The notes under the pieces: model-generated | The model's input: the letters and a program-made list of their open reading frames with translations, nothing else | Database searches by the model: none | What the model was told of the DNA's origin: nothing | Shown: piece after piece, positions 28,745-37,377 of the stretch | Numbering within the stretch: the first letter of the stretch is position 1 | How the letters are laid out: the number at the start of each line of letters is the position of its first letter | Translations under genes and position numbers: made by a program | DNA from: Lysinibacillus sp. FSL W8-0992 | GTDB taxonomy: Bacteria > Bacillota > Bacilli > Bacillales_A > Planococcaceae | NCBI RefSeq assembly: GCF_038008685.1 | Contig: NZ_JBBOZQ010000001.1 | Span: 2,976,001 to 3,040,000 of the forward strand | DNA: 64,000 nt | Direction of reading: 5' to 3'

Positions 28745-29702
28745 GTGGATCGGGAAGCGAGTGATAATGGGGACAATTGTCCTCATTATCGTGAGCTTCC
28801 TCTCTTTTTTCATTATGCATGCTGCACCTGGCAATCCGGCGGCGGCTTATTATGGAGGCAATGCTCAAACATTAACAGTAGCTGAGCAAGAACGAATTGA
28901 AAAAGCGTTTGGTTTAGATAGGCCAATTCTTCTTCAATATGGCACTTGGCTAGGTGAAGCGGTAAAAGGGAATTTAGGCTATTCTGCAAAAGAAGGTAGA
29001 CCAGTAATAACGATTTTATTAGAGCGTTTACCTAACACATTACAGCTGGTGGCACTCACGTTATTCATCGTTATAATTGTCTCTACTTGGCTAGGATTAC
29101 GGGCAGGAATGAAAGAAGGTTCTTTATTGGATCGAGGATTATCCATCTTTAGTATTGCAAGTTCTGCGATTCCTCCATTTTGGCTAGGTATTGTCTGTAT
29201 TATAATATTTTCGCTACAGCTTGGTTGGTTTCCTTCTTCAGGTATGAATGATGTGCGTGGCAATGGAGGTTGGCTTGATCGTTTAAACCATATTGTGCTC
29301 CCTTTAATCGTTTTAGTAATTTCTCATGTGGGCATATTCGCACGTTTTTTACAGGATAGTGTTAAGGCAGAGAATCGTAGTTATTATGTCCAAGTTGCGC
29401 GTGCAAATGGAGTACCAGACCGACAAATAAGAAACCTCATACTACGGAATTCTGTTATTCCGTATATCAATTATATTGGTGTGACGATTCCTTCATTCTT
29501 TGGTGGTTCCATAGTAGTAGAAACACTCTTTGGCTGGTCCGGTTTAGGATCACTGCTAGTGAAATCAGTGATGGTAAAGGATTTCCCAGTACTTATGGGA
29601 GCCATTCTGATTATTGGTGTTGTGGTGGTCATTTGCTTATTTGTAATCGACGTTTTAATGATTTGCATCAACCCTAGATTGAGAAGAGGGAAAATAGTAT
29701 GA
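28734..29702 (+). CDS. nikB: Nickel/peptide ABC transporter permease NikB-like
   Basis: A 322-residue inner-membrane permease of the BPD_transp_1/OppB type with about six helices. The N-terminal helix and APGNPAAAYYGG are typical of OppB/NikB, and the EAA-loop region VQVARANGVPDRQIRN contacts the ATPase. GGAG precedes the ATG; the start overlaps the end of the receptor gene by 11 bases. Confidence 0.86.
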   Translation: MIAKWIGKRVIMGTIVLIIVSFLSFFIMHAAPGNPAAAYYGGNAQTLTVAEQERIEKAFGLDRPILLQYGTWLGEAVKGNLGYSAKEGRPVITILLERLPNTLQLVALTLFIVIIVSTWLGLRAGMKEGSLLDRGLSIFSIASSAIPPFWLGIVCIIIFSLQLGWFPSSGMNDVRGNGGWLDRLNHIVLPLIVLVISHVGIFARFLQDSVKAENRSYYVQVARANGVPDRQIRNLILRNSVIPYINYIGVTIPSFFGGSIVVETLFGWSGLGSLLVKSVMVKDFPVLMGAILIIGVVVVICLFVIDVLMICINPRLRRGKIV

Positions 29703-30511
29703 GTAAACGACGGAAGATGCCACTATTTTGGCTTGCACTTCTTTGCATAATTTTAGGAACAACCATCTTCTCCTCACTGTTGGCACCTTTTGAACCAAAT
29801 GCAATGGATATGAATCAGATTTATGAAGCACCTAATCTTACACATTTACTCGGTACAGATCAGCTAGGCAGAGATGTTTTATCACGAATACTTGTGGGGG
29901 GAAAAGTGACACTTTTCATCGCCATTGTGTCAGTCGTAATTTCTAGCATTGTAGGCATTATTTACGGTGGTATAAGCGGTTTTGTTGGTGGTGCCGTCGA
30001 TGTAATAATGATGCGCATTTTGGAGGCATTTTTAACGATTCCATCCTTGGTCATTGTGCTTGCCCTGCAAGCAATTATGCAAGGAAGTGTTTGGCGAATG
30101 GCCATGATTATCGGATTCACAGGCTGGTTTGTCACAGCTCGAATCGTGCGCTCAGAGTTTATTCGTTTAAAGGAAATGGAATTTGTTCAAATGGCTAAAA
30201 TGTTCCGTACCCCATTGTGGAAAATATTATTTAGTCATTTATTACGTAATAGTTTGCCAGCCATCTTTGTCGTGACGATATTTAATTTTGCGGGTGCGAT
30301 TTTTACCGAAGTGTCTTTAAGCTTTTTAGGCATTGGTGTGCCACCAGCCATCCCGTCATGGGGAACGATGCTGTACACAGCGCAAAATGATTTACTCGTT
30401 GGTGCTTGGTGGATCGGCCTTTTTCCTGGGTTTATGATTTTTGTGACGATATTATGTGTGCAAGCAATCGGGAGCACTTTCAAACAAGGGGGAGAACGAT
30501 CACATGTTTAA
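29699..30511 (+). CDS. nikC: Nickel/peptide ABC transporter permease NikC-like
   Basis: A 270-residue partner permease of the OppC/NikC type. HLLGTDQLGRDVLSRILVGG near residues 49-68 is the family hallmark, and FVQMAKMFRTPLWKILFSH is the coupling loop. It overlaps nikB by four bases (ATGA), so translation is coupled. About six membrane helices. Confidence 0.86.
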   Translation: MSKRRKMPLFWLALLCIILGTTIFSSLLAPFEPNAMDMNQIYEAPNLTHLLGTDQLGRDVLSRILVGGKVTLFIAIVSVVISSIVGIIYGGISGFVGGAVDVIMMRILEAFLTIPSLVIVLALQAIMQGSVWRMAMIIGFTGWFVTARIVRSEFIRLKEMEFVQMAKMFRTPLWKILFSHLLRNSLPAIFVVTIFNFAGAIFTEVSLSFLGIGVPPAIPSWGTMLYTAQNDLLVGAWWIGLFPGFMIFVTILCVQAIGSTFKQGGERSHV

Positions 30512-31253
30512 AATCGACAATTTAACTGTTCGAGTGAACGATAAAAATCTCATCCACAATATCTCGTTAACTGTGCCAAAAGGCCAAATTACAGCAGTTA
30601 TTGGTGAAAGTGGGAGTGGGAAAAGCACAACCGTATCAGCTATTTTAGGAATGCTCCCGCCACAAGCTGAGACGACAGGGGCAGTGTACTTTAATGGGAA
30701 AAATATAATGGCGATGTCAAAAAAAGATAGGTTACTGTTACGGACAAAGCATATCTTTACTATTTTTCAAGATGCTACAAATAGCTTTTCTCCTACCCAA
30801 AAAATGAAACAACAATTGTATATGTTTACTGCCTTACGAATGGGCGAGGAGAAAGAGATGTTTCTGCCAAAAATGACCGCTATCTTAAAGGAATTAAATT
30901 TGACCGAAGATGTATTAGATTGCTATCCATTTGAGTTGTCAGGGGGTATGCTGCAACGTTGTATGCTTGCCTGTGCATTGTATAATAAGCCAGACATTTT
31001 GATAGCTGATGAACCAACTTCTGCACTAGATATGTTGCATCAACAACACTTTATTACATTACTAAAAAATCTACATGCTCAACTGGGAACAACTATTATA
31101 TTGATTACCCATGATTTAGGGGTTGCAGTTTCACTAGCGGATACGATTGTTGTGATGAAAAATGGAGAGATTGTCGAGAAGGGGCAAGCGACAGAAATTT
31201 TTGAGCAACCAAAACATCCGTATACAAAACGGCTTGTCACAAATCATTTTTAG
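30504..31253 (+). CDS. nikD: Nickel/peptide ABC transporter ATPase NikD-like
   Basis: A 249-residue ABC ATPase. Walker A is GESGSGKST (36-44), the signature motif is LSGGMLQRCM, Walker B is ILIADEPTSALD, and the switch histidine lies in LITHDLG. The start is the ATG after GGGGGAG and overlaps nikC by eight bases; a longer frame lacks a ribosome site. Pairs with the next ATPase. Confidence 0.87.
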   Translation: MFKIDNLTVRVNDKNLIHNISLTVPKGQITAVIGESGSGKSTTVSAILGMLPPQAETTGAVYFNGKNIMAMSKKDRLLLRTKHIFTIFQDATNSFSPTQKMKQQLYMFTALRMGEEKEMFLPKMTAILKELNLTEDVLDCYPFELSGGMLQRCMLACALYNKPDILIADEPTSALDMLHQQHFITLLKNLHAQLGTTIILITHDLGVAVSLADTIVVMKNGEIVEKGQATEIFEQPKHPYTKRLVTNHF

Positions 31254-31265
31254 GAGGCGTTTTAG

Positions 31266-31991
31266 TTGCTTCGGGTAGAAAACGTAAATAAAAGCTATCG
31301 AACAGGACAGCAAGTGTTAGCAAATATAAACCTTACTGTAGGAGAAGGCGAAATCGTCGGACTTGTAGGAGAAAGTGGAAGCGGTAAAAGTACTTTAGCC
31401 AAAGTCATTATGCAGCTAGAATCACCTGATAAAGGGACCGTAAATTTTCAAAATCAACAAATCACAAGGAACAATCGGAAGTCCTTTTATGAAAAGTGCC
31501 AAATTATATTCCAAAATGCTAGTAATGCTTTAAACCCTATGTGGACGGTTAAGGAACTATTAAGGGAGCCATTGCAGCACCAAAAATTCGTGACGGACAC
31601 CTATTTACAAACGATGCTTGAGAAGGTCAAGTTATCAAACGATGTATTACAATCTCTGCCCTCTGAACTTAGTGGTGGGGAGAAGCAAAGAGTAAATTTA
31701 TTACGCTCTATTCTAGTTGAACCAAAATTAATAGTATGTGATGAAATTGTTTCTAGCCTAGATCGTCTAATTCAGCGGGAAATTATCGATTTATTAATTA
31801 CGTTAAATAAAGAAAGAAACATGGCTATTTTATTTATTTCTCATGATTTAAAAGCAGTTTCATATTTAAGTGAACGGATTTATGTAATGAAAGCTGGCGA
31901 AATTGTCGATGAACAGTACAAGGAACAAGGTGCATTTAATTTCACCGATAACTATGCTCAAAAGCTATTTCAAGCGATGGAAAGTGAATAA
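31266..31991 (+). CDS. nikE: Nickel/peptide ABC transporter ATPase NikE-like
   Basis: A 241-residue ABC ATPase, second of the pair. Walker A GESGSGKST, Q-loop IIFQNASNALNP, signature LSGGEKQRVN, Walker B LIVCDEIVSSLD, switch FISHDLK. Walker B ends in Asp-Glu-Ile rather than the usual Asp-Glu-Pro. TTG start after AGGAGG. Last gene of the apparent ure-nik operon. Confidence 0.86.
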   Translation: MLRVENVNKSYRTGQQVLANINLTVGEGEIVGLVGESGSGKSTLAKVIMQLESPDKGTVNFQNQQITRNNRKSFYEKCQIIFQNASNALNPMWTVKELLREPLQHQKFVTDTYLQTMLEKVKLSNDVLQSLPSELSGGEKQRVNLLRSILVEPKLIVCDEIVSSLDRLIQREIIDLLITLNKERNMAILFISHDLKAVSYLSERIYVMKAGEIVDEQYKEQGAFNFTDNYAQKLFQAMESE

Positions 31992-32184
31992 TATTTGAAA
32001 ATAATTAGCTTTGATCTGGATGGAAAAATATCTTTTTTACGAATGTACTCAAAACTATATTAATCTGTATGTCCAAATAGATACCTTGTACTGTTCATTG
32101 ACATTGAAATTCCATTACTTTACAATGTGATTTAATAGTATACTAGTGATACTATACATTTTATTACAACTGAATAGCGTGTAG

Positions 32185-32342
32185 TAATAGGTGTAAATTG
32201 CGTGCAATTTACTGAAAAGGGAAGTCGGTGCAAGTCCGACACTGTCCCGCAACTGTAAATGTGAGCGTCTTTTCAAATACCACTGTCAAATGATGGGAAG
32301 GTGAAAAGAAGCAATGACCATAAGTCAGGAGACCTGCCTGTT
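32185..32342 (+). promoter_or_regulatory. Cobalamin riboswitch 1
   Basis: The conserved core is seen in order: AAGGGAAGTCGGTGCAAGTC, CTGTCCCGCAACTGTAA, a CCACTG / GATGGGAAGG arm, and the closing AAGTCAGGAGACCTGCC. This binds adenosylcobalamin or a related corrinoid. Downstream lie a short frame with a very strong ribosome site and then a terminator, so the mode of control is not obvious. Confidence 0.93.
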
Positions 32343-32382
32343 ACAAGTACACACCAATAACCTACGAGGAATAGGAGGTGGC

Positions 32383-32511
32383 ATGTTGACAAAACAGAAT
32401 GTTCTGTTCGTCACAGTACGTCAAACGATAAAAACCAAAGGATATAAAGGGATACGGCATCGAGCCAAATCTCTCCCATTGGTGCAATGTTTGATGTTGC
32501 TGGATGAATGA
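32383..32511 (+). CDS. Possible 42-residue protein behind the cobalamin riboswitch
   Basis: ATG behind AGGAGGTG opens a frame of 42 codons (MLTKQNVLFVTVRQ at the start), basic, with no motif I recognise. It lies between riboswitch and terminator. It could be a regulated small protein, a leader peptide, or the scar of a lost cobalamin gene. The strong ribosome site is the only support. Confidence 0.35.
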   Translation: MLTKQNVLFVTVRQTIKTKGYKGIRHRAKSLPLVQCLMLLDE

Positions 32512-32527
32512 TAATGATTAGCCGGAT

Positions 32528-32567
32528 GACGGATTTCCTCTTATTTAGCAGGAAATCCGTCTTTTTA
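32528..32567 (+). terminator. Terminator downstream of riboswitch 1
   Basis: GACGGATTTCCT / AGGAAATCCGTC, 12 perfect pairs, followed by TTTTT. It stands between the riboswitch and the next gene and may be its expression platform. Confidence 0.82.
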
Positions 32568-32616
32568 TGTGATCTAAACATTTGTTTTGAAAATATGTAC
32601 GAAAAGAGGTGCACGT

Positions 32617-33390
32617 ATGACGAAAATTCATGTTTGTACAACACAGGAAAAGCAATATGGAGATATGAAGATTTGTAAACTGCCGCGCATTGAAGTTGCC
32701 AAGCAGCCAAAAACGAGAATGGTCATTGAAGCACTTGTTGATCAGTTTTTAGCAACAGGACTTATTCGGAACGAACGTTTATTTAATCAAATTTTCTATA
32801 ACAAAGGCATCATTTGGATTCAAAATGAGGTATATGAAGGGTGCCTTTTTGCTAAAGCAAGTGTAGCGGATGAGCTGAAAACAAAAAAGAATGCCTTTAT
32901 GATGTACATGCCAACAAATCCAATCGTATATGAGGTAAATGGTGAGCCGTATCATTTAATAACACGTATTGATTCGATTCGAGCTAAACCAAATTTAGAT
33001 AGGCTTGATTTAGAGCCAAAGCCCATCTTAAGTGCTGCAAGAGTCAATGATTTACTATGCTCGATGGTTATGCGTTTCTATCACACCTATTTAGAAGAGT
33101 TGTCGTTAGTCGTTCATGCAAATCAAGATAGTAATAAAATAGTACACTTAATAAAGTATGTAGAGTACGAATACGCTCAATTTCTTCAAAGTGTGAAAGA
33201 ATTAAATGACTATCATTTAAATTGGCATCCAAGAGGCAATGGTCATCAATTATTGCTCCAATTAATTGAGCAATTACAAATTTTAAAGAGTAAACCAGGT
33301 TCGGTTCTTGTTGATTTTTCGAATAGTAATGGTTACGTAATTGTGGAATCAGCGAATAACTTTGTTGCGAAAGCGAAAAAAGCTTTATAG
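32617..33390 (+). CDS. Protein of unknown function downstream of riboswitch 1
   Basis: A 257-residue cytoplasmic-looking protein without signal peptide or membrane helix. AGAGGTG precedes the chosen ATG; ten extra codons upstream have no ribosome site. Features such as GNGHQLLLQLIEQLQIL and a C-terminal VLVDFSNSNGYVIVES are not assignable to a known family. Position suggests it is made when cobalamin is scarce, provided the riboswitch controls the intervening terminator; that is inference. Confidence 0.7.
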   Translation: MTKIHVCTTQEKQYGDMKICKLPRIEVAKQPKTRMVIEALVDQFLATGLIRNERLFNQIFYNKGIIWIQNEVYEGCLFAKASVADELKTKKNAFMMYMPTNPIVYEVNGEPYHLITRIDSIRAKPNLDRLDLEPKPILSAARVNDLLCSMVMRFYHTYLEELSLVVHANQDSNKIVHLIKYVEYEYAQFLQSVKELNDYHLNWHPRGNGHQLLLQLIEQLQILKSKPGSVLVDFSNSNGYVIVESANNFVAKAKKAL

Positions 33391-33399
33391 GATTAATAT

Positions 33400-33430
33400 A
33401 AAAGGCATCGAGATGTTCTCGATGCCTTTT
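33400..33430 (+). terminator. Terminator after the unknown gene
   Basis: AAAAGGCATCGAGA / TCTCGATGCCTTTT, 14 perfect pairs with a 3-base loop. Confidence 0.85.
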
Positions 33431-33455
33431 GTCATTTTTTATGGATAATTTTTGA

Positions 33456-33728
33456 AATCGCTATAAAAACTGGCTGAATCGCCGATAAAAGTCGCTGAAT
33501 CGCCGATAAAACCTTTAAAATCGCCGATAAAAGTCGCTGAATCGCCAATAAAACCATTCAAATCGCCGATAAAAGTCGCTAAATCGCCGATAAAACCATT
33601 CAAATCGCCAATAAAAGTCGCTGAATCGCCGATAAAACCATTCAAATCGCCGATAAAAGTCGCTGAATCGCCGATAAAACCATTCAAATCGCCAATAAAA
33701 CTTGCTAAATAACCGATAAACCATCCCC
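33456..33728. repeat. Thirteen-unit 21-bp tandem repeat (AATCGCCGATAAAA-N7)
   Basis: Thirteen head-to-tail 21-bp units share AATCGCC(G/A)ATAAAA and differ in the last seven bases, which alternate mainly between GTCGCTG and CCATTCA, giving a 42-bp higher-order period. The outer units (first and last two) are degenerate. Because 21 is a multiple of three, both strands stay open (for example FIGDSATFIGDLNG on the minus strand), but no ribosome site supports translation. A shorter relative lies at 49530-49613. Confidence 0.92.
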
Positions 33729-33768
33729 AATCGCTGTTATGCTTTCGAAAATGCGGTTTCTCGGATAA

Positions 33769-35706
33769 TTACAAGCAATGCATGGCTTCTTTTGCCTCAT
33801 ACCAAGGAACTGAATAGCCCTTTCCTTTCGCACAAAAAATACTTGATGATGTATAGTCGGGATCTGCCTGTTTATTGTAATTGATTTGCGCAATTATTTC
33901 TTCACTATTATGGCATTTATCATAGCCATCAAATTGTAACGATATTGACCCTTTGCCGTTTGTATAAGCAGCGAAAGTAGTACTATAATGCATAAATGTT
34001 GCAACAGGAACACGTCCTGTTAATGTTACTTGTTCCTCTGTTAATAGAGGGTCATCAAAAGTCCCATCTGCTTGCTGGATATCGTTCATCATACGACCGA
34101 TAAAATCATTCGATGCTTTCAATTTAAAGCGATAATATGGTTCAAGCAATATATTTTCGGCTTGCTCCAGCCCTTGTCGAAGTGCACGGAAAGTTGCTTC
34201 GCGAAAATCGCCACCCTCTGTATGCTTGATATGAGCACGTCCTGTCAAAAGGGTGAAGCATACATCTGTCACTGGGGAGCCAGTTAAAACACCGTGATGC
34301 TCTCGTTCAAATAGATGTTTTTCAATTAGTCGTTGGTTTCCAACTGATAAATCATCAGCATGACAAGCGTTAACAAAAGTGTTACCAGTTCCACGAATAT
34401 TAGGCTCCATTAACAGGTGTACCTCAGCATAATGCTTTAAAGGCTCAAAATGACCGTATCCTGTTACAGTTGTTACGATTGATTCCATATATAAGATTTT
34501 TGGCTCACCAAAAGTAACAGAAAGTGAAAAGCGATTTTTTAACACTTCAGTAAGTACTTCAAGTTGAATAACCCCCATAATATGTACATGGATTTCTTGG
34601 AATTTCTCATGCCAAACGACTCGCAACGATGGTTCCTCCGCTTCTAGTAAACGGAATACTTGTAAAACTTCTTTTATATGCTGTTGTCCATCATACTGTA
34701 CTTTAGCTTGTAACGTAGGCACAAGCTCATATGGCTGAGGAGGTATTGTACTACCTAAAATATCACCGACTTTTGCTAGACTAAGCCCTTTAACCGCGAA
34801 AATTTCTCCTGCTTGCACTTCTTGTGTTGTGTCAAAACGGCTACCATTATATAAACGAATTTCAGTTATTTTTTCAGTCACATCACCAAATGTAAAGTCT
34901 TGGCGTGTATGTAAAGTTCCTTGCAATGCTTTGATAAACGTTAACCGTTGAGTTCCATCATGGCGGATTTTAAATACCTCACCTTGAAATGGTGCTTGAT
35001 GGTCGAATCGAGTCTCCGTAAGTAGAGGGAGCTGTGATAAAAATTCTTTTATTCCAATATCCTTTAATGCCGCACCAGTAAAGCAAGGAAATGCTTGCTC
35101 TTGTTTAATCAACTTTTGCAACTGTAATAGGCATGTTTGTGCATCGAGAGTTTCTGTCAAATAGGCATCGAGTAGTTGTTCATCACGTTCAGCTAGCCAT
35201 TCAGCAATGTGGCTCTGGACATAATCTGTACGCAATGGGTCTTCTATTAAAAGTACGTCCTTCGAACATTCCTTTCGAAGCTGCTTCATAACGGCATCTA
35301 CATCAGCGCCTTCACGATCTATCTTATTAATAAAGAAGAAGGTTGGGACGTTGTATTGACGTAGCAATTGCCACACGGTTTCAGTATGTCCTTGTACACC
35401 CTCTACAGCGCTTACGATAATAATGGCGTAATCCATTACACGAATTGCGCGTTCCATCTCTGGTGAAAAGTCGACATGCCCAGGTGTATCAATTAGTGTG
35501 TATGTATCATCCCCAATTTGCATCCGTCCTTGTTCGGCAAAAATGGTAATACCACGAGCTTGTTCGATAGTATGATTATCTAAAAAAGTATCTTGGTGAT
35601 CGACTCTTCCACGCGTTTGAATACTGTTCGTATGGAATAGTAGTTGTTCACAAAAGGTTGTCTTTCCTGCATCGACATGTGCGAGCACACCAATCGTTTT
35701 ATACAT
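33769..35706 (-). CDS. Tet(M)-like ribosome-binding translational GTPase
   Basis: A 645-residue EF-G relative of the ribosomal protection family. Its GTPase domain has AHVDAGKTT, RGITI, DTPGHVDF and NKID; EF-G domains II-V follow, ending in a Tet(M)-like tail (YTNGKGSISLQFDGY). Such proteins remove tetracycline from the 30S subunit, but chromosomal copies in bacilli often have uncertain roles. Around residue 515 the domain IV loop reads LTGRAHIKHTEGGDF, without the Ser-Pro-Val stretch I associate with Tet(M)/Tet(O). Resistance should therefore not be assumed. ATGAGGA lies before the start. Confidence 0.82.
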   Translation of the reverse strand: MYKTIGVLAHVDAGKTTFCEQLLFHTNSIQTRGRVDHQDTFLDNHTIEQARGITIFAEQGRMQIGDDTYTLIDTPGHVDFSPEMERAIRVMDYAIIIVSAVEGVQGHTETVWQLLRQYNVPTFFFINKIDREGADVDAVMKQLRKECSKDVLLIEDPLRTDYVQSHIAEWLAERDEQLLDAYLTETLDAQTCLLQLQKLIKQEQAFPCFTGAALKDIGIKEFLSQLPLLTETRFDHQAPFQGEVFKIRHDGTQRLTFIKALQGTLHTRQDFTFGDVTEKITEIRLYNGSRFDTTQEVQAGEIFAVKGLSLAKVGDILGSTIPPQPYELVPTLQAKVQYDGQQHIKEVLQVFRLLEAEEPSLRVVWHEKFQEIHVHIMGVIQLEVLTEVLKNRFSLSVTFGEPKILYMESIVTTVTGYGHFEPLKHYAEVHLLMEPNIRGTGNTFVNACHADDLSVGNQRLIEKHLFEREHHGVLTGSPVTDVCFTLLTGRAHIKHTEGGDFREATFRALRQGLEQAENILLEPYYRFKLKASNDFIGRMMNDIQQADGTFDDPLLTEEQVTLTGRVPVATFMHYSTTFAAYTNGKGSISLQFDGYDKCHNSEEIIAQINYNKQADPDYTSSSIFCAKGKGYSVPWYEAKEAMHCL

Positions 35707-35899
35707 AAAAAATCCTCATTTCTATTTTTCCTATATTCCTATTGTAACAGATAGTGCTAAAAAACATTTCGAGTAGAATAGTTCTCGTTTATGTTTGAAT
35801 AGTAGTCAATTATTCATAATTATTAGTTATGGATTTTTTTGTGTGATTGAAAACAAAAATTACTTCTGCTAGGCTATTTTTATAACTTAATACTTCTAT

Positions 35900-36064
35900 A
35901 TATTGGTGCAAATGGTTTCTATCATTTGCTTAAAAGGGAAATCGGTGTAAATCCGATGCTGTCCCGCAACTGTAAATGGGGAGTTTATACAACACAGTCA
36001 CTGTAGTTTAACTATGGGAAGACGTATAAACGTTGAACCTAAGCCAGGATACCTGCCAATATAT
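35900..36064 (+). promoter_or_regulatory. Cobalamin riboswitch 2
   Basis: Core elements: AAAGGGAAATCGGTGTAAATC, split here as AAAGGGAAATCGG and TGTAAATCCGATG; then CTGTCCCGCAACTGTAA, TATGGGAAGACG and AAGCCAGGATACCTGCC. A terminator follows about 70 bases on, then a BtuF-like gene, so control is probably by premature termination when cobalamin is bound. Confidence 0.93.
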
Positions 36065-36135
36065 ATTATTTTACTTAACACCACGAGGATGGGAATAGTG
36101 ATTGGTTGAATAACCATTGTTTTTTCACTATGCCG

Positions 36136-36162
36136 CCCTCTTGGAAACAAGAGGGTTTTTTG
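36136..36162 (+). terminator. Expression-platform terminator of riboswitch 2
   Basis: CCCTCTT / AAGAGGG hairpin with a 6-base loop and TTTTTT, placed between the riboswitch and the BtuF-like gene. Confidence 0.82.
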
Positions 36163-36325
36163 TGTCCATTTTGAAGTACAGTAGTTTAAGCAGGAACCGT
36201 AGCAAACAGCAATTCATGCTTTTACCAGGAAATGAAGCGTCAAGAAGTGCTCGTAATCAGTAGCAAAGAAGTCATTGATTTCTTACTATAAAGATGAAAA
36301 ATTACAAACTAAAGGAGAAACAAAC

Positions 36326-37321
36326 ATGAACAAATGGAAAGGCATGTGGCTAGTTCTTGCGATGGCACTATTGAGCATTTTAGGCGCTTGTAGTGCAAAA
36401 GATGATTCAGAATCAGCTGCACAAAGTGAAAACATTGAACCAGCACAAGCAGAGGCAAAAGAAGTAACAATTGATAATAACGATACGACACAAGTTTATA
36501 CAGAAGCTCCTAAAAAGGCGATTAGCTTAAATCAGCACGTTACAGAAATAATGCTAGCATTAGGTTTAGAAGATTCAATGGTTGGTACTGCTTATTTAGA
36601 TGATAAAATTTATGAACCTTTACAAGCAGCTTACGATAAAGTACCAGTGATAGCGGAGCAGTATCCGACAAAAGAACAAGTAATTGATAGTGAAGCGGAT
36701 TTTTTATACGCTGGGTGGAAAAGTGGCTTTAGCGAAAAGGGTGTTGGTACACCAGAAGAGTTAGAAGCACTTGGTATTCACACATATTTACATACTTCTT
36801 CAAGTATTACAAAACCAACGTTAGAGGATATATTTACGGATATCCGTAATATTGCAAAAATCTTCCGTGTTGAAGACCGCGGAGAGGCATTAATTGAACA
36901 GATGACAAAGGATGTTGATGCTGTTCGCGCAAAGTTACCACAAGGTGAAGAAGAATTACGTGTTCTAGTTTTCGATAGTGGGGACAAGGAAGTCTTTACA
37001 GCGGCACAAAACTTTATGGATGAACTTGTCACAGTTGCTGGTGGTAAAAACATTTTTGGCGATGTTGAATCGGGCTGGACAACGGTATCAAAAGAAGAAA
37101 CAGTTGAACGTAACCCTGAAGTCATTGTCGTAATTGATTATGGTTCCCAAACAGCAGAAGACAAAATTAAATTCCTAAAAAGTGATCCGGCATTAAAAGA
37201 AACAGATGCTGTGAAAAATGAACGCTTTGTCATTTTACCACTTTCAGCAGCTTCTGAAGGGGTTCGTGCTGCAGAGGCTATTGAAATTTTAGCAAAAGGT
37301 TTTTATCCTGAAAACTTTTAA
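36326..37321 (+). CDS. Cobalamin/siderophore ABC receptor lipoprotein, BtuF-like
   Basis: A 331-residue Peripla_BP_2 receptor. The lipobox LSILGAC gives a lipid-anchored Cys22. The bilobed core is seen in KKAISLNQHVTEIMLALGL and VIDSEADFLYAGWKSGF. Under a cobalamin riboswitch it most likely captures cobalamin or a cobinamide outside the cell. The permease and ATPase (btuCD) are not adjacent. AAAGGAG precedes the chosen ATG; 17 upstream codons are open but unsupported. Confidence 0.87.
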   Translation: MNKWKGMWLVLAMALLSILGACSAKDDSESAAQSENIEPAQAEAKEVTIDNNDTTQVYTEAPKKAISLNQHVTEIMLALGLEDSMVGTAYLDDKIYEPLQAAYDKVPVIAEQYPTKEQVIDSEADFLYAGWKSGFSEKGVGTPEELEALGIHTYLHTSSSITKPTLEDIFTDIRNIAKIFRVEDRGEALIEQMTKDVDAVRAKLPQGEEELRVLVFDSGDKEVFTAAQNFMDELVTVAGGKNIFGDVESGWTTVSKEETVERNPEVIVVIDYGSQTAEDKIKFLKSDPALKETDAVKNERFVILPLSAASEGVRAAEAIEILAKGFYPENF

Positions 37322-37331
37322 ATAACAATCG

Positions 37332-37361
37332 AAAGAGCTAGCTACTTGCTAGCTCTTTTTC
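37332..37361 (+). terminator. Terminator after the BtuF-like gene
   Basis: AAAGAGCTAGC / GCTAGCTCTTT, 11 perfect pairs with a 5-base loop, then TT. It lies only 17 bases before the next gene. Confidence 0.85.
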
Positions 37362-37377
37362 ATAAGGAGAACAAACA

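Noticed and set aside
33456..33728. CRISPR array
   Set aside because: Units are contiguous 21-mers without unique spacers of 30-40 bases, and no cas gene is present.
33439..33730. Minus-strand open frames encoding FIGDSATFIGDLNG-type repeats
   Set aside because: They are open only because the 21-bp repeat is a multiple of three and lacks stops; no ribosome site, and several frames are open at once.
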